Positions 7,222 to 13,931 of a stretch of 14,057 nucleotides of DNA are shown here, piece by piece (the stretch's first letter is position 1; every line of letters starts with the position of its first letter). The stretch spans positions 1 through 14,057 of the forward strand of contig JAEZYO010000648.1 of the NCBI GenBank assembly GCA_023419055.1, in the 5' to 3' direction. The notes beneath the pieces were generated by a model that saw only the letters and a list, made by a program, of their open reading frames with translations, was not told the origin of the DNA and ran no database searches. Source of the DNA: Pseudomonadota bacterium (lineage in GTDB: Bacteria > Myxococcota > Polyangia > Polyangiales > Polyangiaceae). Position numbers and translations under genes: made by a program.

Positions 7222-8103
7222 TCACGCCGTGCGTTCGCGTTGCTGCGCCGGCGGTGTGCGCGACCTGCTCGAGCGCCGGCGGAGGGCCAACGCGATCGGG
7301 AATAGAACGGCTAGATCGAGCACCGAGAACAAGACGACCATGACGAGGGTGTTGGGGTCGTCGAAGTCTCGCGCCGCGACGACCAACGCCGCAGCGATGT
7401 TGCGCTGGCCCGCGCCGAGCCCCATCACCGCGCGCCGATCGTGGTCTGCTCCGCTGATCAGGTAACCCACGCCGAACGCGGCCGCGGTCATGAGGACGGC
7501 CGCGCTGATGGCGCCGGTTCCGAGCAGAGCTCGAAACTGAGCGCCGTTGACCACGATGGTCGAGGCAATGAGGACCACCAGCGCGATGCTCGAGGCCTTG
7601 ACCGCTACAGGTTTCAAGCGCTTTGCCAGGCGAGGCAGGGCCGAGTCGAGGACGAGCCCAACGACGAGCGGCAAGAGCAGGGTCAGGACCAGCGGCACCG
7701 CGATGCGCACGGCGTTCACCGAGGCGTCCGCGACGACGAGCGGCACCACGAGCGGCATGTAGAGGACCGTCAGCGGCATCAACAGCACGAGCAGCGTGGC
7801 GCTCAGCCCAGCATCGGCATTCGCCGCCTGGGTCAGCTTGATGAGGAACGGAGCCCCGGCAGCCGTGCCGACCAACATCACCCCCGCGGCAAGCCCGGGC
7901 TCGAGTGAGAGCAGCCGTGAAATTCCGAAGGCGAGCAGCGGCACGAGGATGAAATTGACGACGAGCGCACGGAAAACCCGGTTTGCGTGCCGAAGCGGTC
8001 CGGCGATTTGCTTCAGAGTGTAGGTGAGCCCGATCGCCAGCATGCTGGCGATGGGAAAGATCAGCACCGAGATGTCGAGGAGCGCCTCGAAGAGCTCTTT
8101 CAT
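7222..8103 (-). CDS. BASS-family (bile acid:Na+ symporter-like) transporter
   Basis: This 293-residue inner-membrane protein has about nine or ten hydrophobic helices, N-terminal MKELFEALLDISVLIFPIAS, and a short Arg/Ser-rich cytoplasmic tail. Family-like features are the VVNFILVPLLAF helix near residue 50, GVMLVGTAAGAPFLIKLT near 75-90, and the GLGAGQRNIAAALVVAARDF crossover stretch near 228-247, which matches the conserved QRN motif of BASS and SLC10 proteins. Known members carry bile salts, steroid sulfates, pantoate or keto acids with sodium. It is placed directly ahead of the sulfatase, so a sulfated organic anion is a reasonable guess. The ATG start has only a weak ribosome site, GGGACG. 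ACR3-type arsenite exporters share the fold, but their conserved cysteine segment is not seen. Confidence 0.82.
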   Translation of the reverse strand: MKELFEALLDISVLIFPIASMLAIGLTYTLKQIAGPLRHANRVFRALVVNFILVPLLAFGISRLLSLEPGLAAGVMLVGTAAGAPFLIKLTQAANADAGLSATLLVLLMPLTVLYMPLVVPLVVADASVNAVRIAVPLVLTLLLPLVVGLVLDSALPRLAKRLKPVAVKASSIALVVLIASTIVVNGAQFRALLGTGAISAAVLMTAAAFGVGYLISGADHDRRAVMGLGAGQRNIAAALVVAARDFDDPNTLVMVVLFSVLDLAVLFPIALALRRRSSRSRTPPAQQRERTA

Positions 8104-8413
8104 GGGTCACGTCCCGTTACGCTGCCCGCCGAAGTCGGTCATTCCAGGCGTCGCTGCTCACTCCTTCCGCACCTTCAAGAAGCACGCCCGTGCGTTCAAC
8201 GCTCGCGATCGAGGTCGCTTGCCGGCGCTCCGAGGTCACCTCCTCGATCTCACGGGAGTGCGGAGCATTCGAGCGGGACGCAACCCCCCGCGTGAGGCCT
8301 AATGCACCGGGACCTCTTGGTCCAGAGCCACGTCTCGTAGACGAACGTCCTGGGCTGTCGCGGCTCCTACCGGTTGGTGCTCTCTGGCACGACTGAGGGA
8401 GAAAGATGGCTTG
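8104..8413. other. Intergenic region between helicase and transporter genes
   Basis: There is no convincing gene in these 310 nt. They must hold the end of the helicase transcript and probably the promoter of the transporter-sulfatase pair. Two small stems occur: GGACC-TCTT-GGTCC (8310-8323) and CGTCT-CGT-AGACG (8331-8343), neither followed by a U-run. A palindrome group at 8207-8249 is listed separately. I see no clear -35/-10 pair. Confidence 0.5.
8207..8249. promoter_or_regulatory. Nested palindromes upstream of the transporter gene
   Basis: GATCGAGG (8207-8214) and CCTCGATC (8242-8249) form an 8-bp inverted repeat with a 27-nt spacer. The right arm overlaps a short palindrome GAGGTCACCTC at 8232-8242. 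They lie about 100-145 nt upstream of the transporter ATG on the minus strand, a plausible operator position. In GC-rich DNA such repeats can arise by chance, so this is a weak call. Confidence 0.28.
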
Positions 8414-11074
8414 CTATCGCGGACGAGCGAGCAGCTTGGCCATTCCGTCGAAGAGCGCCATCAGAGCTCCCGCGACCTCTCGAGGAGCCTCGATGCGGAC
8501 CCCGCCGTCCGCGCTGCGTTCGACGCTGAGTCGAGCGAAGAGGCTTTCGATCGGTTCGGCTCCCGGCACCGAGCTCACTCCATCTGCCTGTTGCATGGCG
8601 TCATCCGGGGCAACGGTCGCGCGCAGTTCGTGGGCCGCCGTTCTCTCAGCGACTTCGACGTCCGCGTCCGGCTCCGGATCCATGTCGAGCGTCCCCTTCG
8701 CTGCTTTCGCGCTGGGAGCGCTGGGAAGAGCGCCCGGATCGAGCAGCGCCTCGACCCGCTGCAGGAACGAAGCGGCCGTGTCGAACTTGATCTCGTCACT
8801 CGTTCCGTCGAAGAGCCCCGTGAAGAGGGCGCGCTTGGCGCTCACCACCGCAGAGATGCGCGCCTCGATACCTTGCTCGTTGACCAGATTGTACACGTCG
8901 ATCGGAGTTTTCTGACCGAGCCGATAGATACGGCCGATGCGCTGCTCGAGGACCGACGGGTTCCACGGCAGCTCGAGATTGACGCAGGCGTTCGAGGCGC
9001 GCTGGAGGTTGAGGCCCACACCTCCGGCGTCGCTCAGGAACATCACTCGCACGCGCGGGTCATCGTGGAAGTCCACGATGGCCTGGGACCTCTTCCGCTG
9101 GCTTTCCGCGCCGGTGAAGAACACGGCCGTCAGCCCGGCGTCACCGAGCACGTCTCTCACCGCCCACTCGCTGAGGCGCAGCATGCGGCGCCACTGGCTG
9201 AAGACGACTACCTTGCGCCCTTGTTGGACGCACAGATCATCGATGAGCCTCCGGAGCTCATGGAGTTTCGGTGAGAACAGGCCGTCGAGCAAGGCCTGCG
9301 TCGGTCGTGCCTTCTCGTAGCTCGGCCACAGCCCCTCGAACTCCACTTGCCCGAGTCCGTTCGAGATGATGCGCTGCTGGGTGAGCATCTGCATCAGCTT
9401 CAAGAACTCAGGCTGTGTCAGCGGGCGGCGGCGAGCGCTCGCCATCAGCTGCTTGATGGGCTGATCCAGCTCCCCGTGAGCCTCGAGTTGCTGCGGCGTC
9501 ATTTCGATCGGGACGCGAGTGTCGGTGCGCGCCGGCAGCTGCGAGAGCACTTCCTTCCTGACTCTCCGTAAGAAGCAGGGCTCGAGTCGTCCTCTCAGGA
9601 TGTCGAGGTGGCGGGCGCCCGTCTTTCCGGTCCCCCCCTCTCCTTCCCAGGCGGTATGCCAGGGAACGAGCCGCCACTTCGGAGCGAGCGCGACGTCGTC
9701 TACCCAGTCGAGGATCGACGCGAGCTCCTCGAGCCGATTCTCGAGGGGAGTCCCGGTCAGCACCAGGCGGTACGCGGGGGTCAGCGCCTTGACGTACACG
9801 GCCGACTTCGTGGCGTAGTTCTTGATACGTTGGGCCTCGTCGAGCACCACGATCTCGGGCGAGAGCGCCTGGATCGACTCCGCGTCGCGCAGCAGCTGCT
9901 CGTAACCGATGATCAAAAATCCGGTGCGATGCTGGCGGTACGTTGCCTGACGCGCCTCCGCCGGACCTTCCACCACTTGGGCCGGGACGTCCGAGGTCTC
10001 TCGCCATTCGCGGAGCCACTGACTCTTGAGGCTGGCGGGCACGATGAGAAGCCCTCGGCGAACGGCCGCGCTCCGGTAAAGGGCGTGGCAGGCCGCGATC
10101 GCTTGCGTGGTCTTGCCGAGGCCCATGTCGTCGGCGAGAAGCAGCCGCCCACAGCGGAGGAAGCGCTCGACGCCCTCGAGCTGGTACGCGTAGAGCTTGC
10201 GTTTCAACGTCTTCAGCGTCGAGAGCGCGCGGCCCGCGAGACGTTCGTTCGCAAGAACGCGCTCGGCGCGCGCGAGCTCCTCTTGGACGAGGGCACGAGC
10301 AGCGGGGGTCGCGTGCAGCTTGCGCTCGCGCACCGCGGCGTGAAGTTCTCGTAGCAGAGGGACGCGCTCGTCCAGTCCGAGGGGGCTCGCACGGAGTGAC
10401 CCGCTCTGAAAAGCTCGCCTCAGCGCTCCACCGAGCCTGGGTGGCGGGGCTCCGGCTATCGAGAGACCGCGCAAGCGATCCAGCTTGCCTCTCAGGGGAA
10501 TGGTCGGATCCCAGGCGAGATGAGCTTCACCCGGGAAGCTTGCGTGCGCGCTCGCCGCGAAGCGAATTCTCTCTGGCGAACGATAGATGTCGTCCAGCAC
10601 CACCAACAGGTGCTTGCAGAGCCCGAGCGAGCTCCGGAGGTAGTCGGCGCAGTTGCAGCTCCCGACGAGAGGTGAAAGCTGCTGCACCCAAGTCACGTAC
10701 GGCCGAGCGCTGGTGCGCGTGCGCTTGGCGCTTCGTGCTTTGGGCTTCGCTCGCTTCTGCTTCTGCTTGTACGAAAAGCCGTCTACCCGCTCCGTCGTAT
10801 ACTCGCCGAGGCACGCTCGTCCGCGTGGGCGCTTCGCCACTCGCAGGCCGTCTCGCACCGCGAAATCGGAGCGGCGGAGCAGCGCCTCGAGCGCGGCTTC
10901 GCGTACCGGGAAGTCGGCGCCTTCGGTCACCGAGAGCAAGTGTTCCACGATCAGGTCAGGAGGGACGACGCCGAAGCGGCCGCGCGCCATCTCGAGCAGG
11001 TGCTCGCGAACGAGTAAGCCGTGTTCTCGGCGGGCGTCGCTGGTCTCGGTGCTCGTCGCGGGGGTCGTTTCCAC
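8414..11074 (-). CDS. SNF2-family DEAD/DEAH-like helicase with N-terminal SWIM zinc finger
   Basis: This is an 886-residue SWI2/SNF2 ATPase, a DNA translocase that remodels protein-DNA complexes. A SWIM finger, CNC...CKH, has ligands Cys140, Cys142, Cys153 and His155. Two RecA-like lobes follow: Walker A DDMGLGKT with Lys321; motif II DEAQ at 412-415; motif III LTGTPLEN at 439-446; then FSQW, the SDAGGVGLNLQ motif V near 681, and QRIGRIYRLGQ at 711-721. A basic Lys/Arg-rich stretch at about 102-122 may bind nucleic acid. The C-terminal 110 residues after the helicase core are acidic then mixed and unassigned. The start is uncertain: GTG 11074 is chosen because the preceding frame looks non-coding; ATG 10990 would give 858 residues, and the open frame reaches 11410. 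Its neighbours give no clear partner. Fused SWIM-SNF2 proteins are widespread in bacteria, and their role is poorly defined. Confidence 0.93.
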   Translation of the reverse strand: METTPATSTETSDARREHGLLVREHLLEMARGRFGVVPPDLIVEHLLSVTEGADFPVREAALEALLRRSDFAVRDGLRVAKRPRGRACLGEYTTERVDGFSYKQKQKRAKPKARSAKRTRTSARPYVTWVQQLSPLVGSCNCADYLRSSLGLCKHLLVVLDDIYRSPERIRFAASAHASFPGEAHLAWDPTIPLRGKLDRLRGLSIAGAPPPRLGGALRRAFQSGSLRASPLGLDERVPLLRELHAAVRERKLHATPAARALVQEELARAERVLANERLAGRALSTLKTLKRKLYAYQLEGVERFLRCGRLLLADDMGLGKTTQAIAACHALYRSAAVRRGLLIVPASLKSQWLREWRETSDVPAQVVEGPAEARQATYRQHRTGFLIIGYEQLLRDAESIQALSPEIVVLDEAQRIKNYATKSAVYVKALTPAYRLVLTGTPLENRLEELASILDWVDDVALAPKWRLVPWHTAWEGEGGTGKTGARHLDILRGRLEPCFLRRVRKEVLSQLPARTDTRVPIEMTPQQLEAHGELDQPIKQLMASARRRPLTQPEFLKLMQMLTQQRIISNGLGQVEFEGLWPSYEKARPTQALLDGLFSPKLHELRRLIDDLCVQQGRKVVVFSQWRRMLRLSEWAVRDVLGDAGLTAVFFTGAESQRKRSQAIVDFHDDPRVRVMFLSDAGGVGLNLQRASNACVNLELPWNPSVLEQRIGRIYRLGQKTPIDVYNLVNEQGIEARISAVVSAKRALFTGLFDGTSDEIKFDTAASFLQRVEALLDPGALPSAPSAKAAKGTLDMDPEPDADVEVAERTAAHELRATVAPDDAMQQADGVSSVPGAEPIESLFARLSVERSADGGVRIEAPREVAGALMALFDGMAKLLARPR

Positions 11075-11312
11075 GCTCGTTTGGCTATGCCGTTCACCCG
11101 CCGGGGGGAAGGGGCTCGCGGTCCACGACCTCCGAGCGCCCGAGCTCCAAACGGTTTCGCGACCTTTGCGATAGCGACGCGCCTCCGGCTCGGCTCCTGC
11201 GTCGCTGAGACGCGGCGTGCTAAGACGAGGTCCAAGTGCTCTCGTGCCTCGCCGGAAGTTCGGTTCGTAGGGGCAATATCCGTTTCTACGACGTACTAAG
11301 GTGGCTGCTAGG
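11075..11312. other. Divergent intergenic region (helicase/lipoprotein)
   Basis: With the chosen starts, 238 nt separate two diverging genes, so both promoters should lie here. The segment 11265-11300 is noticeably richer in A+T than its surroundings (CAATAT near 11274), which suits a promoter for the rightward gene. I cannot defend a specific -35/-10 pair. If the helicase starts further upstream, most of this stretch would be coding on the minus strand. Confidence 0.3.
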
Positions 11313-11969
11313 ATGAGGTCCCACGCGCTGATCGTCATGGTTGTCTGTGTGGGTTGCGCTCCGGCGCCGATCGGCACTAATGCCGCCGCGCCGCGCCCGC
11401 CGGCGAGCACGAGCTCGACACCGGCAGCCGCGCCCTCCGACGAGCCGGCGACTGCTCACGGCGCTGCGTCTCCGGCCAAGGCCTCCGTCGATGGAGCAGA
11501 GCGCCCCTCCGGAGGGGTTGCACCTGGAGCCAACGCGGCAAGCTCGACGGACGCGCCGGAGCCCGGCAAGCTGCCTTTGGACCGTTCGTTGCCTGCATCC
11601 GCTTGCCTCCGCTACGGAGATACCGTCGTGCTGCGCGGCGTCCTGGAGCCCCCAGCGCCCCAATCGGCGCCGTCGCCACCCAAGCGAGGGCGCAAAGGGC
11701 GAGCGCCTGCAAGCGAACCCGCCTGGCGCCTTCGACTCGATCCTCCACGATGCGTTGGGGCAGCGTCCAATCACACGATCCCGGAGCAACCGTCCGTTTC
11801 GATGCTGCTGCTGCTGCCCATAGCGAACGTGGCAGCCACCTACAAAAAGCTCGAAGGGCGTCGCGTCGAGGCCACGGGCGTGCTCATGGGTGTGAGCTCG
11901 GGTGGTCAGGTCCACGTGCTCTACGTGGTCCGCGAGCTCACGCCGGCCGACGCGGTAGACCCCGATTGA
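11313..11969 (+). CDS. Putative lipoprotein with DUF4431-like domain
   Basis: This 218-residue exported protein has a signal sequence at 1-14 that ends at Cys15 in the context VCVGC. The Cys at -3 departs from the usual Leu/Val, so lipidation is likely but not certain. Residues 16-88 are an Ala/Pro/Ser-rich linker. Residues 97-209 form a compact domain: ACLRYGDTVVLRGVLE, AWRLRLDPPRCVGA, then YKKLEGRRVEATGVLMG and VLYVVREL. The alternating strand pattern and these phrases recall DUF4431, a small OB-like domain of unknown function. A basic insert (about 117-134, PPKRGRKGR) sits where the family usually has a loop. ATG 11313 is taken over GTG 11301 because AAGG lies about 10 nt ahead. No function can be given beyond a periplasmic or envelope location. 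Confidence 0.65.
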   Translation: MRSHALIVMVVCVGCAPAPIGTNAAAPRPPASTSSTPAAAPSDEPATAHGAASPAKASVDGAERPSGGVAPGANAASSTDAPEPGKLPLDRSLPASACLRYGDTVVLRGVLEPPAPQSAPSPPKRGRKGRAPASEPAWRLRLDPPRCVGAASNHTIPEQPSVSMLLLLPIANVAATYKKLEGRRVEATGVLMGVSSGGQVHVLYVVRELTPADAVDPD

Positions 11970-11985
11970 TTCAACGCGAGTGCGT

Positions 11986-12005
11986 GTCGCCGATCGAGGG
12001 GCGAC
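11986..12005. terminator. Weak hairpin between convergent genes
   Basis: GTCGCC (11986-11991) pairs with GGCGAC (12000-12005) across an 8-nt loop. It lies between the lipoprotein stop (11969) and the end of the glycosyltransferase-like gene (12021), where a bidirectional terminator is expected. There is no U-tract and the stem is short, so support is limited. Confidence 0.25.
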
Positions 12006-12020
12006 GAAATGCGAGAAGGT

Positions 12021-13016
12021 TCATGCCGGTCTCCCGCCGGTCGTAGAATCTGTGGCGGTGTCTTCACGTCGGCCATCGAAGTAGACCGCGGCCCAGCGAT
12101 GCAGGGTCGGTTTGTCGCTGCTCCAGCACCATCCGCCATTGAGGTCGATCGCAATGTCGACCTTCGGATCGAAACCGAGCTTGATGAGTTCCTTATTGCG
12201 GTCCCAGTAGCGGCGGTTGACATGCTCACCGTGCCATAGGTGAAGGACGCCGCCCTTGACGGATCGAACCTGCCCTGCAACATCGTCGTTGAGTCGCGCT
12301 GACCAGGCGGCGAAGGAATCCGCCAGCGGGGTTGCCTCTCCCACCATCCTTCGGACACAAGGCGAGGTCCAGTCTCCAAACATCGCGTGGGCCATCAAGT
12401 GGTCGCCCGTTCCGGCGAGGCAGACGTCATAGAGACCGTGCTCTAGCAGCAGCTCGCGGCGCGCTGCCCAGGCGAAGCCCGTATGCCCGTGTCGGTTGAA
12501 GTTTCCCTGCCGGAGCGTTGCGGGCTCGCGGCGGATTTTGGCGGCGAATCCGTCGTAGACCATCCCGTTGCCGGCATGGGAGGCCTCGCCGGGCCGGAGC
12601 CAATACGCCTTGTCGAAGGGTTGCACGACGGGAACGGAATCCAGTAGGCGTGACGTCTCGACCGCCCACAACGGGTTCTCGAACATGATGTCGCAGTCCA
12701 GCCATGCCACTTTCGCGCACGAGGGTGGCAGGTTGGCGATCGCAAGATTGAGCAGCCGCTCTTTCTGCCAGAGGACGTCACGGCAGCGGATTTGGAGGAC
12801 CCCCTCTGACGCAGGGAGCTCGAAGGGTGTATCGCCGAAGGCGCATTCGACTGTGATACAGCGCAGCCCCGAGTGCTGGAGGCTGCGCTGAAAGACTTCG
12901 AAGTTCCTTCTTCGAGTACTGTACTTGCAAGGGTTGAAGTAGGAAGTCACAAGCCACAAATCGTCCGCAGGTGCATAGCGCTCGGCGGGATGAAGCTTGG
13001 GCATCAGGCGATGCAT
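12021..13016 (-). CDS. GT-A-type glycosyltransferase-like protein
   Basis: This is 331 residues with no signal peptide or membrane helix. The layout resembles GT-A-fold sugar transferases: an N-terminal LWLVTSYFNPC strand (20-30), QKERLLNLAIANLP (84-97), then WLDCDIMFENPLW with Asp107-Cys-Asp109 as a DxD metal/nucleotide-sugar motif. HTGFAWAARRELL (178-190), GTGDHLMAHAMFGD (202-215) and HLWHGEHVNRRYWDR (259-273) follow. These match the acceptor-side and C-terminal metal-binding His regions of such enzymes. A likely role is transfer of a sugar to a surface polysaccharide or glycoconjugate, but no polysaccharide genes are adjacent. The start is ATG 13016 or ATG 13004; neither has a good ribosome site. 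The last 15 residues are low complexity. It is convergent with the lipoprotein gene. The exact family is unassigned. Confidence 0.65.
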   Translation of the reverse strand: MHRLMPKLHPAERYAPADDLWLVTSYFNPCKYSTRRRNFEVFQRSLQHSGLRCITVECAFGDTPFELPASEGVLQIRCRDVLWQKERLLNLAIANLPPSCAKVAWLDCDIMFENPLWAVETSRLLDSVPVVQPFDKAYWLRPGEASHAGNGMVYDGFAAKIRREPATLRQGNFNRHGHTGFAWAARRELLLEHGLYDVCLAGTGDHLMAHAMFGDWTSPCVRRMVGEATPLADSFAAWSARLNDDVAGQVRSVKGGVLHLWHGEHVNRRYWDRNKELIKLGFDPKVDIAIDLNGGWCWSSDKPTLHRWAAVYFDGRREDTATDSTTGGRPA

Positions 13017-13686
13017 AGTTCGATGTCCGAGCAGCGGGCAACTAGAATCAGAGTCAGCGCCGCCATCGAGTCGTCATCACATTACATCGGATAGGCAGCT
13101 GCGGACGTGCTTCGTGCAGACGATTTGCGCCTTCGGAGAATGTCATCTCGCGCCTGGATGCGGCAGAGGATACAACCTGCAAAAGGTCTCTTCGAGTCGA
13201 TCACTGGTCATGCGAGATGCTACGTGAGGTGCAGCGAGCGGTTGAGAGGCGAGAGCGTCGCTGTCCCTTCGCTTTGACCAACCCCGCCTCCAAAACCTTC
13301 TTGGTAAGGAACTTGAGGTCCTTGATCGCGACGCCGATGCCTTGGCGACTTGTTCGATACGCTGACTGGGGTCCTTCTTCACGTAGCCTGCTGGCTTGCG
13401 TCCTCGTCCCCCATGAGGTGCGGCGCCCAGCGCGGGCCGCCGTCGCTGATCTGTCGAGACGACGTCATCGTTGACGGGCTCTCTCGATGCTTGCGTGAAG
13501 CTCGAAAGAAGCTCGAATTCGTGTGGGTGCGGGGTTCGACGGCGAAGCTGCGGACGAGGCGACCGGTGGCGTCAGTCCGTCGTTGCGCGCGCGAAGTTTC
13601 TTGGCTGCTGCAGCCGGTAATTTTCGTCCACCGCGGAAGGTGCCGGAAACGGTTCGACAGTCCGGAACGCGTGTTAAGTTCCTGCC
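13017..13686. other. Largely non-coding, decayed stretch
   Basis: There is no intact gene here. The first 230 nt are relatively A+T-rich for this window and probably include the promoter of the glycosyltransferase-like gene. The middle holds a frameshifted coding relic, listed separately. The minus frame at about 13480-13640 is open and reads GRKLPAAAAKKLRARNDG near its start, which could be more of the same relic, but the frames do not join. An 8-bp inverted repeat CATCTCGC/GCGAGATG (13144-13151, 13212-13219) has a 60-nt spacer and is probably chance. Confidence 0.5.
13250..13409 (-). pseudogene. Frameshifted relic of a small AT-hook/winged-helix-like DNA-binding protein
   Basis: On the minus strand one frame reads GRGRKPAGYVKKDPSQRIEQVAKA. 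The adjacent frame then continues IGVAIKDLKFLTKKVLEAGLV and KAKGQRR. Joined by restoring one base at about 13336-13341, this makes one smooth polypeptide. It has an AT-hook-like RGRKP followed by a basic helical domain of the kind found at the C-terminus of small bacterial DNA-binding proteins, where RIEQI...LG...L..PIKKLL and a closing KGQKR are typical. There is no start codon for the joined frame, and the sequence after KGQRR no longer resembles the family. I infer a dead gene fragment. A sequencing indel is the alternative. The family recall is from memory and unverified. Confidence 0.4.
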
Positions 13687-13931
13687 ATGGTTGGGTTGTC
13701 GACCTGGGTCAAACTCACCGTGTGCGGTCTCTTCGTCGCCGCTTGCGGAGCGACCGAGAGGGATCGCCGCGATGCTTCAGGGAGCGCGGGAACGGAAGGC
13801 GGCGCGGGTGATCTCGGCGGTTACGGCGGGGAGTCGGATGGAGGCGGGGGCGGCTCGGGCAACTCGACAGCCGGTGTGGCGGGAGCCGTCGGTGGACAAG
13901 CCTCCGGCGGTCAAACGGGGGGGGCGGGGGG
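13687..13931 (+). pseudogene. Gly-rich lipoprotein, 5' part, interrupted by an insertion sequence
   Basis: ATG 13687 begins a signal peptide MVGLSTWVKLTVCGLFVAAC with a textbook lipobox, Val17-Ala-Ala-Cys20. The mature part is ERDRRDASGS followed by about 45 residues of Gly, Ala, Ser and Thr, ending in GGQTGGAGG. Such linkers usually tether a globular or beta-propeller domain to the outer membrane in myxobacteria. Here the frame runs into unrelated sequence just after a GGGGGGGG-C-GGGGGG tract (13917-13931), and no globular domain follows. A transposase starts 57 nt further on in another frame. The simplest reading is disruption by an insertion sequence, with the remainder beyond the window. 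The ribosome site is weak. Confidence 0.6.

Noticed and set aside
6779..8110. 443-codon minus-strand frame overlapping both the sulfatase and the transporter
   Set aside because: It is out of frame with both supported genes, is Arg/Ala-rich low-complexity sequence, and is fully explained by the neighbouring real frames.
8310..8343. Two small stems, GGACC/GGTCC and CGTCT/AGACG, as a helicase terminator
   Set aside because: The stems are only 5 bp with no U-run on either strand; such repeats are common by chance at this GC content.
9618..9644. Second Walker A-like match, GEGGTGKT, inside the SNF2 helicase between the two lobes
   Set aside because: It fits the GxxxxGKT pattern but lies in a loop before the LRRVRKEVL segment, has no Walker B partner, and the true ATP site DDMGLGKT is elsewhere in the protein.
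8411..11208. Several plus-strand frames of 170-290 codons opposite the helicase gene
   Set aside because: They are antisense shadows of a helicase with all SNF2 motifs intact.
13144..13219. 8-bp inverted repeat CATCTCGC/GCGAGATG as possible ends of a miniature transposable element
   Set aside because: There is no flanking duplication, the spacer is only 60 nt, and one such match is expected by chance in a few kilobases.
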